Below are positions 15,621 to 23,661 of a stretch of DNA of 50,048 nucleotides, piece by piece (position 1 is the first letter of the stretch; every line of letters starts with the position of its first letter). The translations under genes and the position numbers were made by a program. Source of the stretch: an uncultured Candidatus Saccharibacteria bacterium. GTDB lineage: Bacteria > Patescibacteriota > Saccharimonadia > Saccharimonadales > Saccharimonadaceae. The stretch is from positions 1 to 50,048 of the forward strand of contig CANBER010000005.1 of the NCBI GenBank assembly GCA_947367795.1, given 5' to 3'. Below the pieces are notes generated by a model. The model saw only the letters and a program-made list of their open reading frames with translations, was not told the DNA's origin and did not search any database.

Positions 15621-16184
15621 TTAGGCGTGCGAACTAGGTGGATCTTGATCGTCCGTAGAGGTGTGGCTGCGACGGCCGAGCGAGTAAGCGAAATAATAGC
15701 TAGAAGCAAAGGTGACACCGAGAAAAGCTCCGATGCTGTCGATCAAAACATCTAAAAATTGCCCAGTGCGACCGCTGATGAAGGTTTGATGGAATTCGTC
15801 GGTGATGGCGAAGAGGATGCAGATGAGGAGCGAAATGAGACAGATGCTCCAGTAGCGTCGGGCGGAGAAAATCGTGCAGCCCACGATAATTGCGAGAAGG
15901 ACAAGGACGAAATAGACTCCGGCGTGGAAGACTTTGCGCAGGGGTGCATTAATGAGTGCGGCGGCGTAATCGATTTGTTCGTCGGTAAGGTGAACGTTGG
16001 TGATGTGATGATTATTGGTGACAACGAGGATGCGTTGGATCGCCGAATCGACGATGCTGACACTGGCGTCATTGGAATCGACCGAGCTCATGCCGGATAA
16101 ACGGAAAATGGCTACACCCCAGGCGATTAAAACTGCGAGGGCGAGCGTGATTTTAAAGATTTTCCAGAATTTAGATTCCAGCAT
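15621..16184 (-). CDS. VanZ-like membrane protein
   Basis: VanZ-family proteins are small multi-pass membrane proteins associated with resistance to glycopeptide antibiotics and with envelope functions; the biochemical role is unclear. Helices lie at about 10-28, 88-105, 110-130 and 150-170. The family signature is present: FRLSGMSSVDSND after helix 1, HAGVYFVLVLL, and AITDEFHQTFISGRTGQFLD followed by DVLIDSIGAFLG. The length of 187 aa is typical. The ATG lies 6 bp after a TATAAT box, so the mRNA should be leaderless. The C-terminal tail is hydrophilic (Ser/Asp/Pro). Confidence 0.88.
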   Translation of the reverse strand: MLESKFWKIFKITLALAVLIAWGVAIFRLSGMSSVDSNDASVSIVDSAIQRILVVTNNHHITNVHLTDEQIDYAAALINAPLRKVFHAGVYFVLVLLAIIVGCTIFSARRYWSICLISLLICILFAITDEFHQTFISGRTGQFLDVLIDSIGAFLGVTFASSYYFAYSLGRRSHTSTDDQDPPSSHA

Positions 16185-16196
16185 TACTATATTATA
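16185..16196 (-). promoter_or_regulatory. -10 box for leaderless VanZ mRNA
   Basis: TATAAT (16191-16196), ATAGTA and then the ATG at 16184. This is the same 6-bp spacing as at 2139-2150. No SD is present. Confidence 0.7.
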
Positions 16197-16802
16197 CTAT
16201 AGTTTGGTGCGATTTTCGAGAGCAGCTGAGAGCGTGATTTGGTCGGCGTAAGAAAGATCGACGCCGAGAGGGAGACCGCGAGCGAGGCGGGTGACGTTGA
16301 CTGCGGGGTATTGATCGTGGAGCATTTTTTGAAGCAAGAGAGCGGTGGACTCGCCTTCGACTGAAGGGTTGGTGGCAATGATAATTTCGGTGACTTGGTC
16401 GGGCTCGATGCGGGCGAGGAGTTCTTTGATGCGGAGCTCGTTGGCAGTAATACCGTCGATGGGTGAAATTGCGCCGCCTAGGACGTGGTAGGTGCCTTGA
16501 AATTGTTTGGTTTGTTCGATAGCGTAAATGTCGAGCGGTTCTTCAACGACTAGAATGGTCGACTTGTCGCGCCCAGGCGCATCATAAAAGGCTGAGACTT
16601 CATCGTTGGTGTCGATTAGGGCGAAGGTGATGGGGCAGTTTTTGACGCCGGTGTGGAGGTTGGTAAGAGCCTGGGCAATGTTGGTACTAATACGGGGGCT
16701 ATTTTTGAAAAGAAAATAGGCATAGCGCTCAGCAGTGCGTGCACCTACGCCGGGTAGGTGGCCGAGGGCCTCAATGGTATCTTGTAGGGCTTGGGGAAGC
16801 AT
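16197..16802 (-). CDS. recR: Recombination mediator RecR without a complete zinc finger
   Basis: RecR with RecO/RecF loads RecA at gaps. Residues 1-50 hold the helix-hairpin-helix (LGHLPGVGARTAERYAYFL). The C4 zinc-finger position (about 55-75) has only one Cys (GVKNCPITFALIDTNDEVSA), so metal binding is probably lost. The Toprim domain follows, with STILVVEEPLDIYAIEQT, YHVLGGAISPIDGI and IIATNPSVEGESTALLL, and the conserved VTRLARGLPLG end. MLPQALQD (16802) is chosen over a start 12 codons upstream because it matches RecR families and has GAGG about 9 nt before it. A large inverted repeat lies directly upstream. Confidence 0.92.
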   Translation of the reverse strand: MLPQALQDTIEALGHLPGVGARTAERYAYFLFKNSPRISTNIAQALTNLHTGVKNCPITFALIDTNDEVSAFYDAPGRDKSTILVVEEPLDIYAIEQTKQFQGTYHVLGGAISPIDGITANELRIKELLARIEPDQVTEIIIATNPSVEGESTALLLQKMLHDQYPAVNVTRLARGLPLGVDLSYADQITLSAALENRTKL

Positions 16803-16813
16803 AATATATACCT

Positions 16814-16916
16814 CGTTTAATATTTCTGTCAACGACATCTGGTGAGCCTCTCCTCATCTAAAGAATTGGAACCGGCTCAGCCAGGATATGATGTCTTATG
16901 ACAGAAATATTAAACG
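16814..16916. repeat. 103-bp long imperfect hairpin between rpsI and recR
   Basis: The outer arms are a perfect 18-bp inverted repeat (16814-16831 and 16899-16916; CGTTTAATATTTCTGTCA and its complement). Inside are GACATC/GATGTC (16834-16839 with 16890-16895) and TGGTGAGCC/GGCTCAGCCA (16840-16848 with 16874-16883), leaving a 25-nt loop. It does not match signal recognition particle RNA, tmRNA or a simple terminator. The minus-strand arm also contains a TTGACA that could serve as a -35 element for recR. It is either a structured RNA or a short palindromic mobile remnant. Confidence 0.8.
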
Positions 16917-16930
16917 TCGCACTTGTTCGC

Positions 16931-16953
16931 GTGAGGGTCCCCCAAGCCCTCAC
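16931..16953 (-). terminator. Hairpin just after rpsI
   Basis: A perfect 7-bp stem GTGAGGG/CCCTCAC with a 9-nt loop lies directly after the rpsI stop. There is no T-tract, so it may be a processing or weak termination signal rather than a full terminator. Confidence 0.5.
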
Positions 16954-16964
16954 ACAGACGACGA

Positions 16965-17363
16965 TTAACGTTTGGAGAATTGTTCCTTTTTGCGGGCGGA
17001 ACGTAGACCGTACTTCTTGCGTTCTTTTTCGCGCGGATCGCGTTTTAAGAAGCCAGCTTTCTTTAATACGGGGCGAAGATCAGCCATTTCGGTAGTCAGA
17101 GCTTTGCTAAGGGCGAGTTTGATTGCATCAACTTGTCCAGCAAGTCCGCCACCAGCGACGAGCACAGAAACATCGTACTCGTTTTGCTTTTCGGCGAGAG
17201 CGAGTGGATCGGTAATCTCTGCGAGTAGGCTCTTGTTGCCGGAAAGATAATCAAGGGCGGGTTTATCATTGATAGTGATAGTTCCCTTGCCTTTGTAGAG
17301 GCGAACACGAGCAGTGGCAGCTTTGCGGCGGCCGAGGCCGTAGATGTAGTCTTTGGTAGCCAT
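16965..17363 (-). CDS. rpsI: Ribosomal protein uS9 (S9)
   Basis: A 30S head protein whose C-terminal tail reaches the P-site tRNA. The 132 aa start with YGLGRRKAATARVRLYKGKG, include GGGLAGQVDAI and end in the conserved basic LRSARKKEQFSKR tail with the terminal Lys-Arg. It follows rplM with overlapping ends, keeping the usual rplM-rpsI pair, here joined to the alpha operon after rplQ. It is the last gene of the unit that begins with infA. Confidence 0.97.
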   Translation of the reverse strand: MATKDYIYGLGRRKAATARVRLYKGKGTITINDKPALDYLSGNKSLLAEITDPLALAEKQNEYDVSVLVAGGGLAGQVDAIKLALSKALTTEMADLRPVLKKAGFLKRDPREKERKKYGLRSARKKEQFSKR

Positions 17364-17788
17364 TATTTGATCTCCTTTGGACTTTGTGCAGTATGGGCGT
17401 GTTCGGCTCCATCGAAGACGCGAAGGCGAGACAAGCGATCTGCAGCGAGCTTATTTTTCGGTAGCATGCCTTTGACGGCGCGCTCAATGGCAACTTTGGG
17501 GTTTTTCTCGATGACTTCTTCGAGTTTGAGTTCGGTGAGCCCACCTGGGAAGCCACTGTGGCGGTAGTATTTTTTGTCGATCATTTTGTTGCCGGTCACC
17601 TGGATGTTTTTGGCATTGATTACTACGACATAGTCGCCGTTGTCGGTGTGTGGGGTATAGGTGACTTTGCTTTTACCCATTAGCTTGTCGGCAATTACGA
17701 CCGCTAATTTGCCGAGCGGCATGCTGCCGGCGTCGATGATCCACCATTCACGATTAACTTCGGCGGTTTTTTGACTGTAAGTTTTCAT
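17363..17788 (-). CDS. rplM: Ribosomal protein uL13 (L13)
   Basis: A 50S assembly protein. The 141 aa contain the usual YSQKTAEVNREWWIIDAGS start, PLGKLAVVIADKLMGKSK, VVVINAKNIQVTGNK, YYRHSGFPGG and the AVKGMLPKNKLA motif. It directly follows rplQ (no gap) and overlaps rpsI by one base. Confidence 0.97.
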   Translation of the reverse strand: MKTYSQKTAEVNREWWIIDAGSMPLGKLAVVIADKLMGKSKVTYTPHTDNGDYVVVINAKNIQVTGNKMIDKKYYRHSGFPGGLTELKLEEVIEKNPKVAIERAVKGMLPKNKLAADRLSRLRVFDGAEHAHTAQSPKEIK

Positions 17789-18172
17789 TTATTTGCCCTC
17801 CTTTTTACTGAGGTCAATATCATCGACAAAACTGATGGTACCCATTTCAGCGTTATCCCCTTTGCGGAATCCAGCTCGCTCAATGCGAAGATAGCCGGAA
17901 TCACGCTTGATTTGAGGGGCAATGACATCCATTAGCAAATCTGCTGATTTGATGTCGTCTAGCCTAGCGATGAGTAATCTGCGATTTGCAAGGCCACCTT
18001 TTTTGGCGATAGTGATTAGTTTTTCGGTGTCACGACGCATTTCCTTGGCGCGTGCAAGGGTGGTCGTGATAGACTGATGTTCGATCAGCGCTTTGATTAG
18101 CCCACGTTGCAAAGCTCGTCTCTGGTCAGTCTTACGGCCGAACTTGCGGCCTTTGTATCCATGACGATGCAT
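17789..18172 (-). CDS. rplQ: Ribosomal protein bL17 (L17)
   Basis: A bacterial-specific 50S protein near the tunnel exit. The 127 aa start with MHRHGYKGRKFGRKTDQRRA and contain the typical LIKALIEHQSITTTLARAKE. The start overlaps the rpoA stop by one base, the usual rpoA-rplQ coupling. Confidence 0.97.
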   Translation of the reverse strand: MHRHGYKGRKFGRKTDQRRALQRGLIKALIEHQSITTTLARAKEMRRDTEKLITIAKKGGLANRRLLIARLDDIKSADLLMDVIAPQIKRDSGYLRIERAGFRKGDNAEMGTISFVDDIDLSKKEGK

Positions 18173-19110
18173 TATAGTAACTCCGTTAGTTTCTCTTTAA
18201 CTTCGTCCAGGGCTTTGCTGCCGAAGCCTTTGAGATCTTTGAGATCGACTTCGGAGAGGGCCACTAAATCGCGGACGGTCTTGATTTCGTTGTTGACGAG
18301 TGCATTAGCGGTGCGAGCGGAAAGCCCAAGCTCTTCGATAGGAAGATTGAGTCCGGAATCATCAGTCTCTTGCTCGACGCCAGGAGCTGGAGCAGTTTCG
18401 ACTGAAGTGCCTCCGGCTAATGCGGTATATTGGTTGACGAGGATGGCGTTGGCTTCTTCGAAAGCTTCACGTGGGGTGATGGTACCATCGGTGTCGACAG
18501 TGATGGTGAGTTGTTGAAGGTTAGTGTCTTGGCCGACGCGAGTGTTTTCAACTTTGAAGCGTACGCGAAGAACTGGGCTAAAGACAGCGTCGAGCGCGAT
18601 CATATCGCTGTGCAGGCGATCTTCACTGGATTTTTCGATGCTGAGGTAGCCGCGTCCGTTTTCGACGACGAGGTTCATGCGTAGAACGAAGTTGGGGTCA
18701 TCAATATGGCAAATGATTTGATCGGGATTGCCAACTTCGATACCGGCTGGGAATTTGATTTGGCCGGCAGTGACACGACCTTCTTCGCCAGCATCTTTGC
18801 CTTTGAGCTCAAAGCTGACTTCGACTGGCTCGTCAGAAGCGGACTTTAGACGGATATTTTTGAGGTTGAGCATGATATCGACAACATCTTCGCGGATGCC
18901 GGGGATAGCTGCGAACTCGTGGTTAGTGCCTTCAATACTGAAAGCGGTAATTGCCGCACCCTTAATGCTGGAGAGCAGGACTCGACGAATGGAATTACCC
19001 AATGTGTTGCCGTAGCCATAGAACAATGGGCGGATCACAAATTCAGCACTGTTGTCACCGATTTGGTTGACTTCGGCTAAATTGGCCTCGTGAATAACTT
19101 TTGTAGTCAT
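18172..19110 (-). CDS. rpoA: RNA polymerase alpha subunit
   Basis: The assembly platform of RNA polymerase. The 312 aa show the dimerising N-terminal domain (1 to about 235; EFVIRPLFYGYGNTLGNSIR then RVLLSSIKGAAITA) and the C-terminal DNA- and activator-binding domain (about 250-312; IEELGLSARTANALVNNEI and LKGFGSKALDEVKEKL). The linker is Glu/Pro/Ala-rich. It lies between rpsD and rplQ in the conserved alpha operon. Confidence 0.98.
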   Translation of the reverse strand: MTTKVIHEANLAEVNQIGDNSAEFVIRPLFYGYGNTLGNSIRRVLLSSIKGAAITAFSIEGTNHEFAAIPGIREDVVDIMLNLKNIRLKSASDEPVEVSFELKGKDAGEEGRVTAGQIKFPAGIEVGNPDQIICHIDDPNFVLRMNLVVENGRGYLSIEKSSEDRLHSDMIALDAVFSPVLRVRFKVENTRVGQDTNLQQLTITVDTDGTITPREAFEEANAILVNQYTALAGGTSVETAPAPGVEQETDDSGLNLPIEELGLSARTANALVNNEIKTVRDLVALSEVDLKDLKGFGSKALDEVKEKLTELL

Positions 19111-19119
19111 TTATCCTCC

Positions 19120-19737
19120 TTAACGTGAGTAGTACTCAACGATTAACTGTTCATTAATACCAGCTTCTGCTTCTTCGCGTTTTGGCAGGCCGGTGATTTC
19201 GATTGTCATTTTTTTCGGATCGGACTTCATCCAGCTGAGCGGAACGTTGCTAGAACTGCTGACTACGTTGTCAAGATTCTTGAAATATTCAGATTTTTGT
19301 GATTTGGGGCGAACTTCCAAGATGTCTCCTGGTTTGAGACGAATGCTAGGAATGTCAATGCGACGACCGTTGAGTAGGAAGTGTCCATGGGAGACTAGCT
19401 GGCGAGCTTGCCTACGAGTTGTAGCAAAACCGGCACGATAAACGGCATTGTCGGCGCGACGTTCGAGGAACTGTAAAAGGTTTTCGCCAGCGAGACCGTC
19501 AGTTTTGGCTGCCTCCTTCATGAGCTTGGCGAATTGTTTTTCAAGCAAGCCGTAAAGTCGGCGAACTTTTTGTTTTTCGCGAAGCTGGGTGAGGTAAAGG
19601 CTGCCACCACGAATGCGCATATCAGCGTGTTCGCCTGGGATGCCGGTTTTATGCGCCATGACCTTGTGGGCTTTGGGGGCTAGTGCGTAACCCTCACGGC
19701 GACTTTGTTTAACGATTGGAGAAGTATCTCGTGCCAT
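19120..19737 (-). CDS. rpsD: Ribosomal protein uS4 (S4), cysteine-free form
   Basis: A primary 16S rRNA binder that starts 30S assembly. The 205 aa comprise an N-terminal region in which the zinc-binding cysteines of C+ homologues are absent (PIVKQSRREGYAL), the conserved GEHADMRIRGGSLYLTQLRE segment, and an S4 RNA-binding domain (about 94-155; LQFLERRADNAVYRAGFATT, RQARQLVSHGHFLLNGRRID). The start overlaps rpsK by one base. Confidence 0.97.
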   Translation of the reverse strand: MARDTSPIVKQSRREGYALAPKAHKVMAHKTGIPGEHADMRIRGGSLYLTQLREKQKVRRLYGLLEKQFAKLMKEAAKTDGLAGENLLQFLERRADNAVYRAGFATTRRQARQLVSHGHFLLNGRRIDIPSIRLKPGDILEVRPKSQKSEYFKNLDNVVSSSSNVPLSWMKSDPKKMTIEITGLPKREEAEAGINEQLIVEYYSR

Positions 19738-20177
19738 TACGGTTTCCTTTCTCCCTTAGGACGCACGCCACCGTGCGCGATGGGGGTAACATCTGTAATA
19801 CTATCGATACGAATACCGACGTTGGAAACGGCGCGGATGGCGCTGTCACGGCCGAGGCCGATACCGTTAACGTAAACGTCGACGCTGTTTAGACCGTGTT
19901 CGCGTTTAGCGATTTCGAGAGCCTTTTCGGCAGCAATTTGAGCAGCATAAGCTGTGCCTTTTTTGCTACCACGGAAACCGTTGGCGCCGGCTGAGCTAGC
20001 GCTCAGTGCGCCGCCGTTTTTGTCGGTAATAGTGATGATAGTGTTGTTAAAGGTGGCTTGAATATGAATTTGTCCAGAGGTGACAACTCGTTTGCCTTTT
20101 TTGCCTTTAACTTTGGTCTTTGCGACCTGCTCCTCAGTAACGGGAGCGTCTAGATTCTTTTCAATCTCTTCTGTCAT
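19737..20177 (-). CDS. rpsK: Ribosomal protein uS11 (S11)
   Basis: A 30S platform protein. The 146 aa carry an acidic/basic N-terminal extension (1-35) and then the core: GQIHIQATFNNTIITITDKN, SSAGANGFRGSKKGTAYAAQ, GLGRDSAIRAV and the terminal HGGVRPKGERKP. It lies between rpsM and rpsD as usual. Confidence 0.97.
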   Translation of the reverse strand: MTEEIEKNLDAPVTEEQVAKTKVKGKKGKRVVTSGQIHIQATFNNTIITITDKNGGALSASSAGANGFRGSKKGTAYAAQIAAEKALEIAKREHGLNSVDVYVNGIGLGRDSAIRAVSNVGIRIDSITDVTPIAHGGVRPKGERKP

Positions 20178-20193
20178 ATTATGCTCCTATATA

Positions 20194-20580
20194 CTAAGTC
20201 TTGCTTGCAGCTTTGGGCTGTGCGCCACCTACGGCAATCGCGCGACCCTTACGTGTACGTGCATTCGTGCGGGTGCGTTGACCATTGACCGGCAAACCGG
20301 CTTTATGGCGGACGCCTTTGTAGGAGTTAATGTCTTTGAGACGTTTGATATTATTGGTAACGAGGCGTTTCAGATCACCTTCAACGGTATATTTATTACT
20401 AATGATATCGTTGATTTTCTGAATATCAGCCTCGGTGAGATCTTTCACCCGAGTGGTAGGCTCAATTTTGGCCTCCGCAAGGATGGCTTTACTCGTTGCC
20501 TGACCGATACCATAAACATAAGTCAACGCGATCCACGTGACTTTGTCGTTGGGAATGGTCACACTAGCAATTCTTGCCAT
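20194..20580 (-). CDS. rpsM: Ribosomal protein uS13 (S13)
   Basis: A 30S head protein forming inter-subunit bridges. The 128 aa include [19 protein letters not shown] (the H2TH fold), [20 protein letters not shown] and the basic [13 protein letters not shown] tail. It follows rpmJ by 2 bp. Confidence 0.97.
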   Translation of the reverse strand: MARIASVTIPNDKVTWIALTYVYGIGQATSKAILAEAKIEPTTRVKDLTEADIQKINDIISNKYTVEGDLKRLVTNNIKRLKDINSYKGVRHKAGLPVNGQRTRTNARTRKGRAIAVGGAQPKAASKT

Positions 20581-20582
20581 GC

Positions 20583-20699
20583 TTAACCCTGCCTTTGCTT
20601 ATTCTTAGGTTTTTTCTTGTTGATGACACGAAGGACGCCTTTGCGGCGAACAATAATGTCATCGGGGGAGATTTTTTTAACACTTGCACGTACCTTCAC
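20583..20699 (-). CDS. rpmJ: Ribosomal protein bL36 (L36), zinc-free form, GTG start
   Basis: This 38-codon gene reads [20 protein letters not shown] then [18 protein letters not shown]-stop, aligning end to end with bacterial L36. All zinc-binding Cys/His positions of the C+ form are replaced, as in the C- paralogue. The start is GTG (20697-20699), with GGAAAGGA about 9 nt upstream. It is preceded by a strong hairpin (20725-20779) and lies between infA and rpsM, the conserved place. Confidence 0.95.
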   Translation of the reverse strand: MKVRASVKKISPDDIIVRRKGVLRVINKKKPKNKQRQG

Positions 20700-20724
20700 A
20701 GTGTCAAAATCCTTTCCGTTACCC

Positions 20725-20779
20725 GTTGTAAAACGTCCAGATCTGACCCAATGCGCTGTGGGGCTCGACGTTTTGCAAC
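20725..20779 (-). promoter_or_regulatory. Hairpin between infA and rpmJ
   Basis: A 13-bp stem with one mismatch (GTTGCAAAACGTC with GACGTTTTACAAC) encloses a 29-nt loop containing a palindrome (CAGATCTG). It lies in the 90-nt gap between two cotranscribed genes, 25 nt before the rpmJ GTG. It may control rpmJ translation or mRNA processing. Confidence 0.65.
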
Positions 20780-20789
20780 AATTAATATT

Positions 20790-21050
20790 CTATTGCAATC
20801 GAAAGCTAATGCGACCCTTTGATAGATCATATGGGGTCAATTCTACTTCGACCCGGTCTCCCGGCACTAAGCGGATGAAATTCTTGCGCATGCGTCCACT
20901 CATGTGTGCGATGATATTATGACCGTTCTCAAGCTCCACCCGAAATTGGGTGTTGGGCAGAGACTCAACGACCTTGCCCGTGAGCTTGATAACTTCCTTG
21001 CGGCTATTGTCCGAAGACTTAGCCTTGGTAGTTTTGTTTTGACTAGCCAT
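20790..21050 (-). CDS. infA: Translation initiation factor IF-1
   Basis: It binds the 30S A site during initiation. The 86 aa have a 15-residue basic N-terminal extension, then the S1-like OB fold: [60 protein letters not shown]. It is longer than usual (about 72) only at the N terminus. Own promoter at 21064-21092; first gene of the alpha-operon-like unit. Confidence 0.97.
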   Translation of the reverse strand: MASQNKTTKAKSSDNSRKEVIKLTGKVVESLPNTQFRVELENGHNIIAHMSGRMRKNFIRLVPGDRVEVELTPYDLSKGRISFRLQ

Positions 21051-21063
21051 AAATTACTATTTC

Positions 21064-21092
21064 AGTTTATCACAGATTTTTGGGATTGTAAA
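21064..21092 (-). promoter_or_regulatory. Promoter of infA and the downstream ribosomal block
   Basis: TTTACA (21087-21092), 17 bp ending TGTGA, and TAAACT (21064-21069), about 14 bp before the infA ATG. This separates infA-rpmJ-rpsM-rpsK-rpsD-rpoA-rplQ-rplM-rpsI from the sortase gene. Confidence 0.75.
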
Positions 21093-21105
21093 GTAGAAAA
21101 ATGGA

Positions 21106-21897
21106 TTATTCTTGTAAGATAGCGCGAACAAATAACCGGTGAGAATACGTACGGCTAGAAAGCCAATAGTCACCAGTACAAGTAATGAGCGTGAGGGAAC
21201 TTTTGCCGGGGGTGGGTGAGGAAAAAGCGGATTTGTTCATGTAATCGTTGGCTTCATCACCGATGGCTTTGGTGGCGAGATCAACGACCGTGTAGGTGTA
21301 CATTCGGCCATCCCCCATTTCGATGTTGATGGTTGCGCCTTGATGGATGCGGGGGAGGCTGCGAAAGATCCCGCTTCCTTGGGCTCCACCATGAGCATCA
21401 ATGATAGAGACGCCTTTGGCGCCGGGTAGGGCGGATTTGGTGTACCACCCGACATCATAAATATTGTATGGTGTGGACAATTCCCCGTTGGGTTTGAGGC
21501 CAATTTCGACGATGCGGGAATTGTTGATGCCGAGACTGGGAATAGATAGATAGCGCGGTTTGTCTGGAGCGACGATGTATTCGGCAACTTCGGTGGAATT
21601 TGGCTCATGATCGTCGATGTGCTCGCCGTCGTCACCGGTAGCTTGGGAGGACTCAGTGGTATGGCGTTCGCTACCTTCCATGCGGGAGAAGTAACCATGT
21701 TCCCAGATGGCGACGCGTAGGAAGAAAATGGCGAGGATGGATAAAATTACAGCACCAATGATGTAACCGGGGCGGAAATGAAGTTTACGGATTTTGGGGA
21801 GGCGAAGAGAATTCTTTTTGGTAGTTTTGGGTGATTTGGTATTATCTGTAGATGATTTTGAGGTAGATGATGTATTTTTGGAGATGATTTTGCCCAC
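21106..21897 (-). CDS. Sortase (class D/F-like) transpeptidase
   Basis: A membrane-anchored cysteine transpeptidase acting outside the cell to join surface proteins. Residues 1-44 are basic and Ser/Thr-rich. A membrane helix lies at about 48-66 (IIGAVILSILAIFFLRVAIW), followed by an acidic linker. The sortase domain (about 110-263) shows YLSIPSLGINNSRIVEIG, SIIDAHGG (catalytic His), LTLITCTGDYW (catalytic Cys in TxxC) and TYSHRLFVRA (catalytic Arg). It follows secY by 15 bp. No LPxTG-type substrate was seen in the window. Confidence 0.92.
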   Translation of the reverse strand: MGKIISKNTSSTSKSSTDNTKSPKTTKKNSLRLPKIRKLHFRPGYIIGAVILSILAIFFLRVAIWEHGYFSRMEGSERHTTESSQATGDDGEHIDDHEPNSTEVAEYIVAPDKPRYLSIPSLGINNSRIVEIGLKPNGELSTPYNIYDVGWYTKSALPGAKGVSIIDAHGGAQGSGIFRSLPRIHQGATINIEMGDGRMYTYTVVDLATKAIGDEANDYMNKSAFSSPTPGKSSLTLITCTGDYWLSSRTYSHRLFVRAILQE

Positions 21898-21912
21898 TTT
21901 TGCGTTCCTTAA

Positions 21913-23331
21913 TTATTTATATTCGTCGTAAGTGACCATAAGTGCACGAGAATTGACTTGGCGGAGATTTTCGAGAGCAACGGTGACGACGATGAGAAGA
22001 CCGGTGCCGGAAAGAGAGAGACCAAGAGGCATGCCCGAAAGGATGATGAAAACATAGTCAGTGATAAATGGAAGCATGGCAATGAGCCCGAGAGAAAGGG
22101 CGCCGAATAGATTGAGACGATTGATGGTATGTCCGAGATATTCAGCGGTGCGGAGACCGGGGCGGACTCCCTCAATGAAGGCACCTTGTTTTTGGAGATT
22201 GTCGGCGATTTCATTGGTGTTGTAGATGATGCTGGTGTAGAAATAGGTAAAGAGGACGACTAGCAAAAAGTAGACTGCTGGGTAGACGAACCAAGTAGCC
22301 GTAATACCGTTGGGGTACATAGTAGCGAAATTGTTGGCAGAAGGCGCGGTGAAAAGGTTGACGAGGGTGGCGCCGAAGGAATTGTCAGGATTGATAGTCT
22401 GGAGCAATTGGCCAATGAGGGCAGGTAGAGAAAGAAAGGCAGTAGCGAAGATGACGGGAACGACGCCGGCAGCAATGAGTTTGAGCGGAAGGATGGATTT
22501 GATACCGCCGTAGGCGCTGTTGCCGTGGACACGTTTGGCATAATGGATGGTGATGACGCGTTGGGCTTCGTTGATTTTGACGAGCAAGTAGATTACGATG
22601 ACGACGGCGATGGTAAATCCGAGGATGATCCAGAAAGCAATGGGATTGACTGGGAGATTGAGCCAACCAAAGAGGGAGAGTGAACCAGCTGAAGTGTCGA
22701 AAAGTAGGGCGCCCATGCTGGTGAGAGTCTGAGGAAGCTGAGAAAGAATCGAGGCTAGGATGATGGTGGAGATACCATTGCCAATGCCTTGTTCGGTAAT
22801 GAGCTCGCCGAGCCACATAAGAATCATGGAACCTGCGACCATAGCAGTGACCGAGAGGAGCCAATCTGTGCTAGTAGGAGTGTAAGTGAAGGCAGTGTTT
22901 GAGGCGATCACTGTGCGGTAGAGGATGAAGATAGAGGCGATGGACTGTACGATAGCAAGAGGTACGGCGAGAATGCGCGTCCATTGACTGATCTTGCGGC
23001 GACCGGTCTCACCATCTTGAGAGAGCTCTTCGAGGCGAGGGATGGCTTTGGTGATGAGCTGGACGACGATGCTAGCGGTAATATAGGGGGAAATACCCAC
23101 CATGAGAATGGAGAATTGGGTGAAACCACCACCGGAAATGAGATTTAAGAAACTACCGAAGTCGGATTTCTGAATCAGGTTCTGGATGGCTTCTTGAAAT
23201 GTCGTAGGTTCACCGAGCGGAACTGGAATGTGAGCGAGAAAACGATAGACAACAATTAGCCCAACGACGATGAGGATGCGACGGAGCATATCTTTGTTCT
23301 TGAATGACTTGAAAATGGTTTTGAAATTCAT
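21913..23331 (-). CDS. secY: Protein translocase subunit SecY
   Basis: The channel of the Sec translocon with ten membrane helices. The 472 aa include YRFLAHIPVPLGEP, the plug region near ISGGGFTQFSILMVGISPYI then TASIVVQL, and the conserved cytoplasmic loop KRVHGNSAYGGIKSILPLKL. It is separated from rplO by a terminator and its own extended -10 promoter, unlike the usual spc operon, and is followed by a sortase instead of adk-map. Confidence 0.97.
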   Translation of the reverse strand: MNFKTIFKSFKNKDMLRRILIVVGLIVVYRFLAHIPVPLGEPTTFQEAIQNLIQKSDFGSFLNLISGGGFTQFSILMVGISPYITASIVVQLITKAIPRLEELSQDGETGRRKISQWTRILAVPLAIVQSIASIFILYRTVIASNTAFTYTPTSTDWLLSVTAMVAGSMILMWLGELITEQGIGNGISTIILASILSQLPQTLTSMGALLFDTSAGSLSLFGWLNLPVNPIAFWIILGFTIAVVIVIYLLVKINEAQRVITIHYAKRVHGNSAYGGIKSILPLKLIAAGVVPVIFATAFLSLPALIGQLLQTINPDNSFGATLVNLFTAPSANNFATMYPNGITATWFVYPAVYFLLVVLFTYFYTSIIYNTNEIADNLQKQGAFIEGVRPGLRTAEYLGHTINRLNLFGALSLGLIAMLPFITDYVFIILSGMPLGLSLSGTGLLIVVTVALENLRQVNSRALMVTYDEYK

Positions 23332-23348
23332 GTTCCCTACTTTACTCC

Positions 23349-23354
23349 ATTATA
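23349..23354 (-). promoter_or_regulatory. Extended -10 promoter before secY
   Basis: TGTTATAATGG, with TATAAT at 23349-23354 and ATG 17 bp downstream. A second TGCTATAAT lies further upstream at about 23417-23432. No convincing -35 accompanies the nearer box. The rest of 23332-23607 holds no gene. Confidence 0.6.
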
Positions 23355-23607
23355 ACATACTTCGGTGAGGCCGAAAACGACCTAAAGCAGTGTGATCTGA
23401 TTTTGGTATAAATCTGGTATATATTATAGCATGGATTTGGTCAGGTGGTGAAAAATGGACTATTTCGCAAGGCAGCGGACAGAAAAAGATCGTTCGGATA
23501 CGTAGTAATGTGTAGGAGTGATGAATTGATTGGCAAAACTTATTTTGGAAAACATAAACTTTTCTCAAGAAAAAGTGAGTTAGCGTAGATGTTGTGGGGT
23601 AACGCGT

Positions 23608-23640
23608 AAAAATCGCCCATAGAATATTCTTCTATGGGCG
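23608..23640 (-). terminator. Terminator after rplO
   Basis: An 11-bp perfect stem, CGCCCATAGAA/TTCTATGGGCG, is followed by ATTTTTACGC on the minus strand, 21 bp after the rplO stop. It ends the rplF-rplR-rpsE-rplO unit before secY. Confidence 0.9.
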
Positions 23641-23661
23641 TACTTTTCTTTGTGAGTGTAT

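Noticed and set aside
16814-16916. Possible signal recognition particle RNA near recR
   Set aside because: The conserved GGAA tetraloop and the AGCAG internal-loop sequences are missing on both strands.
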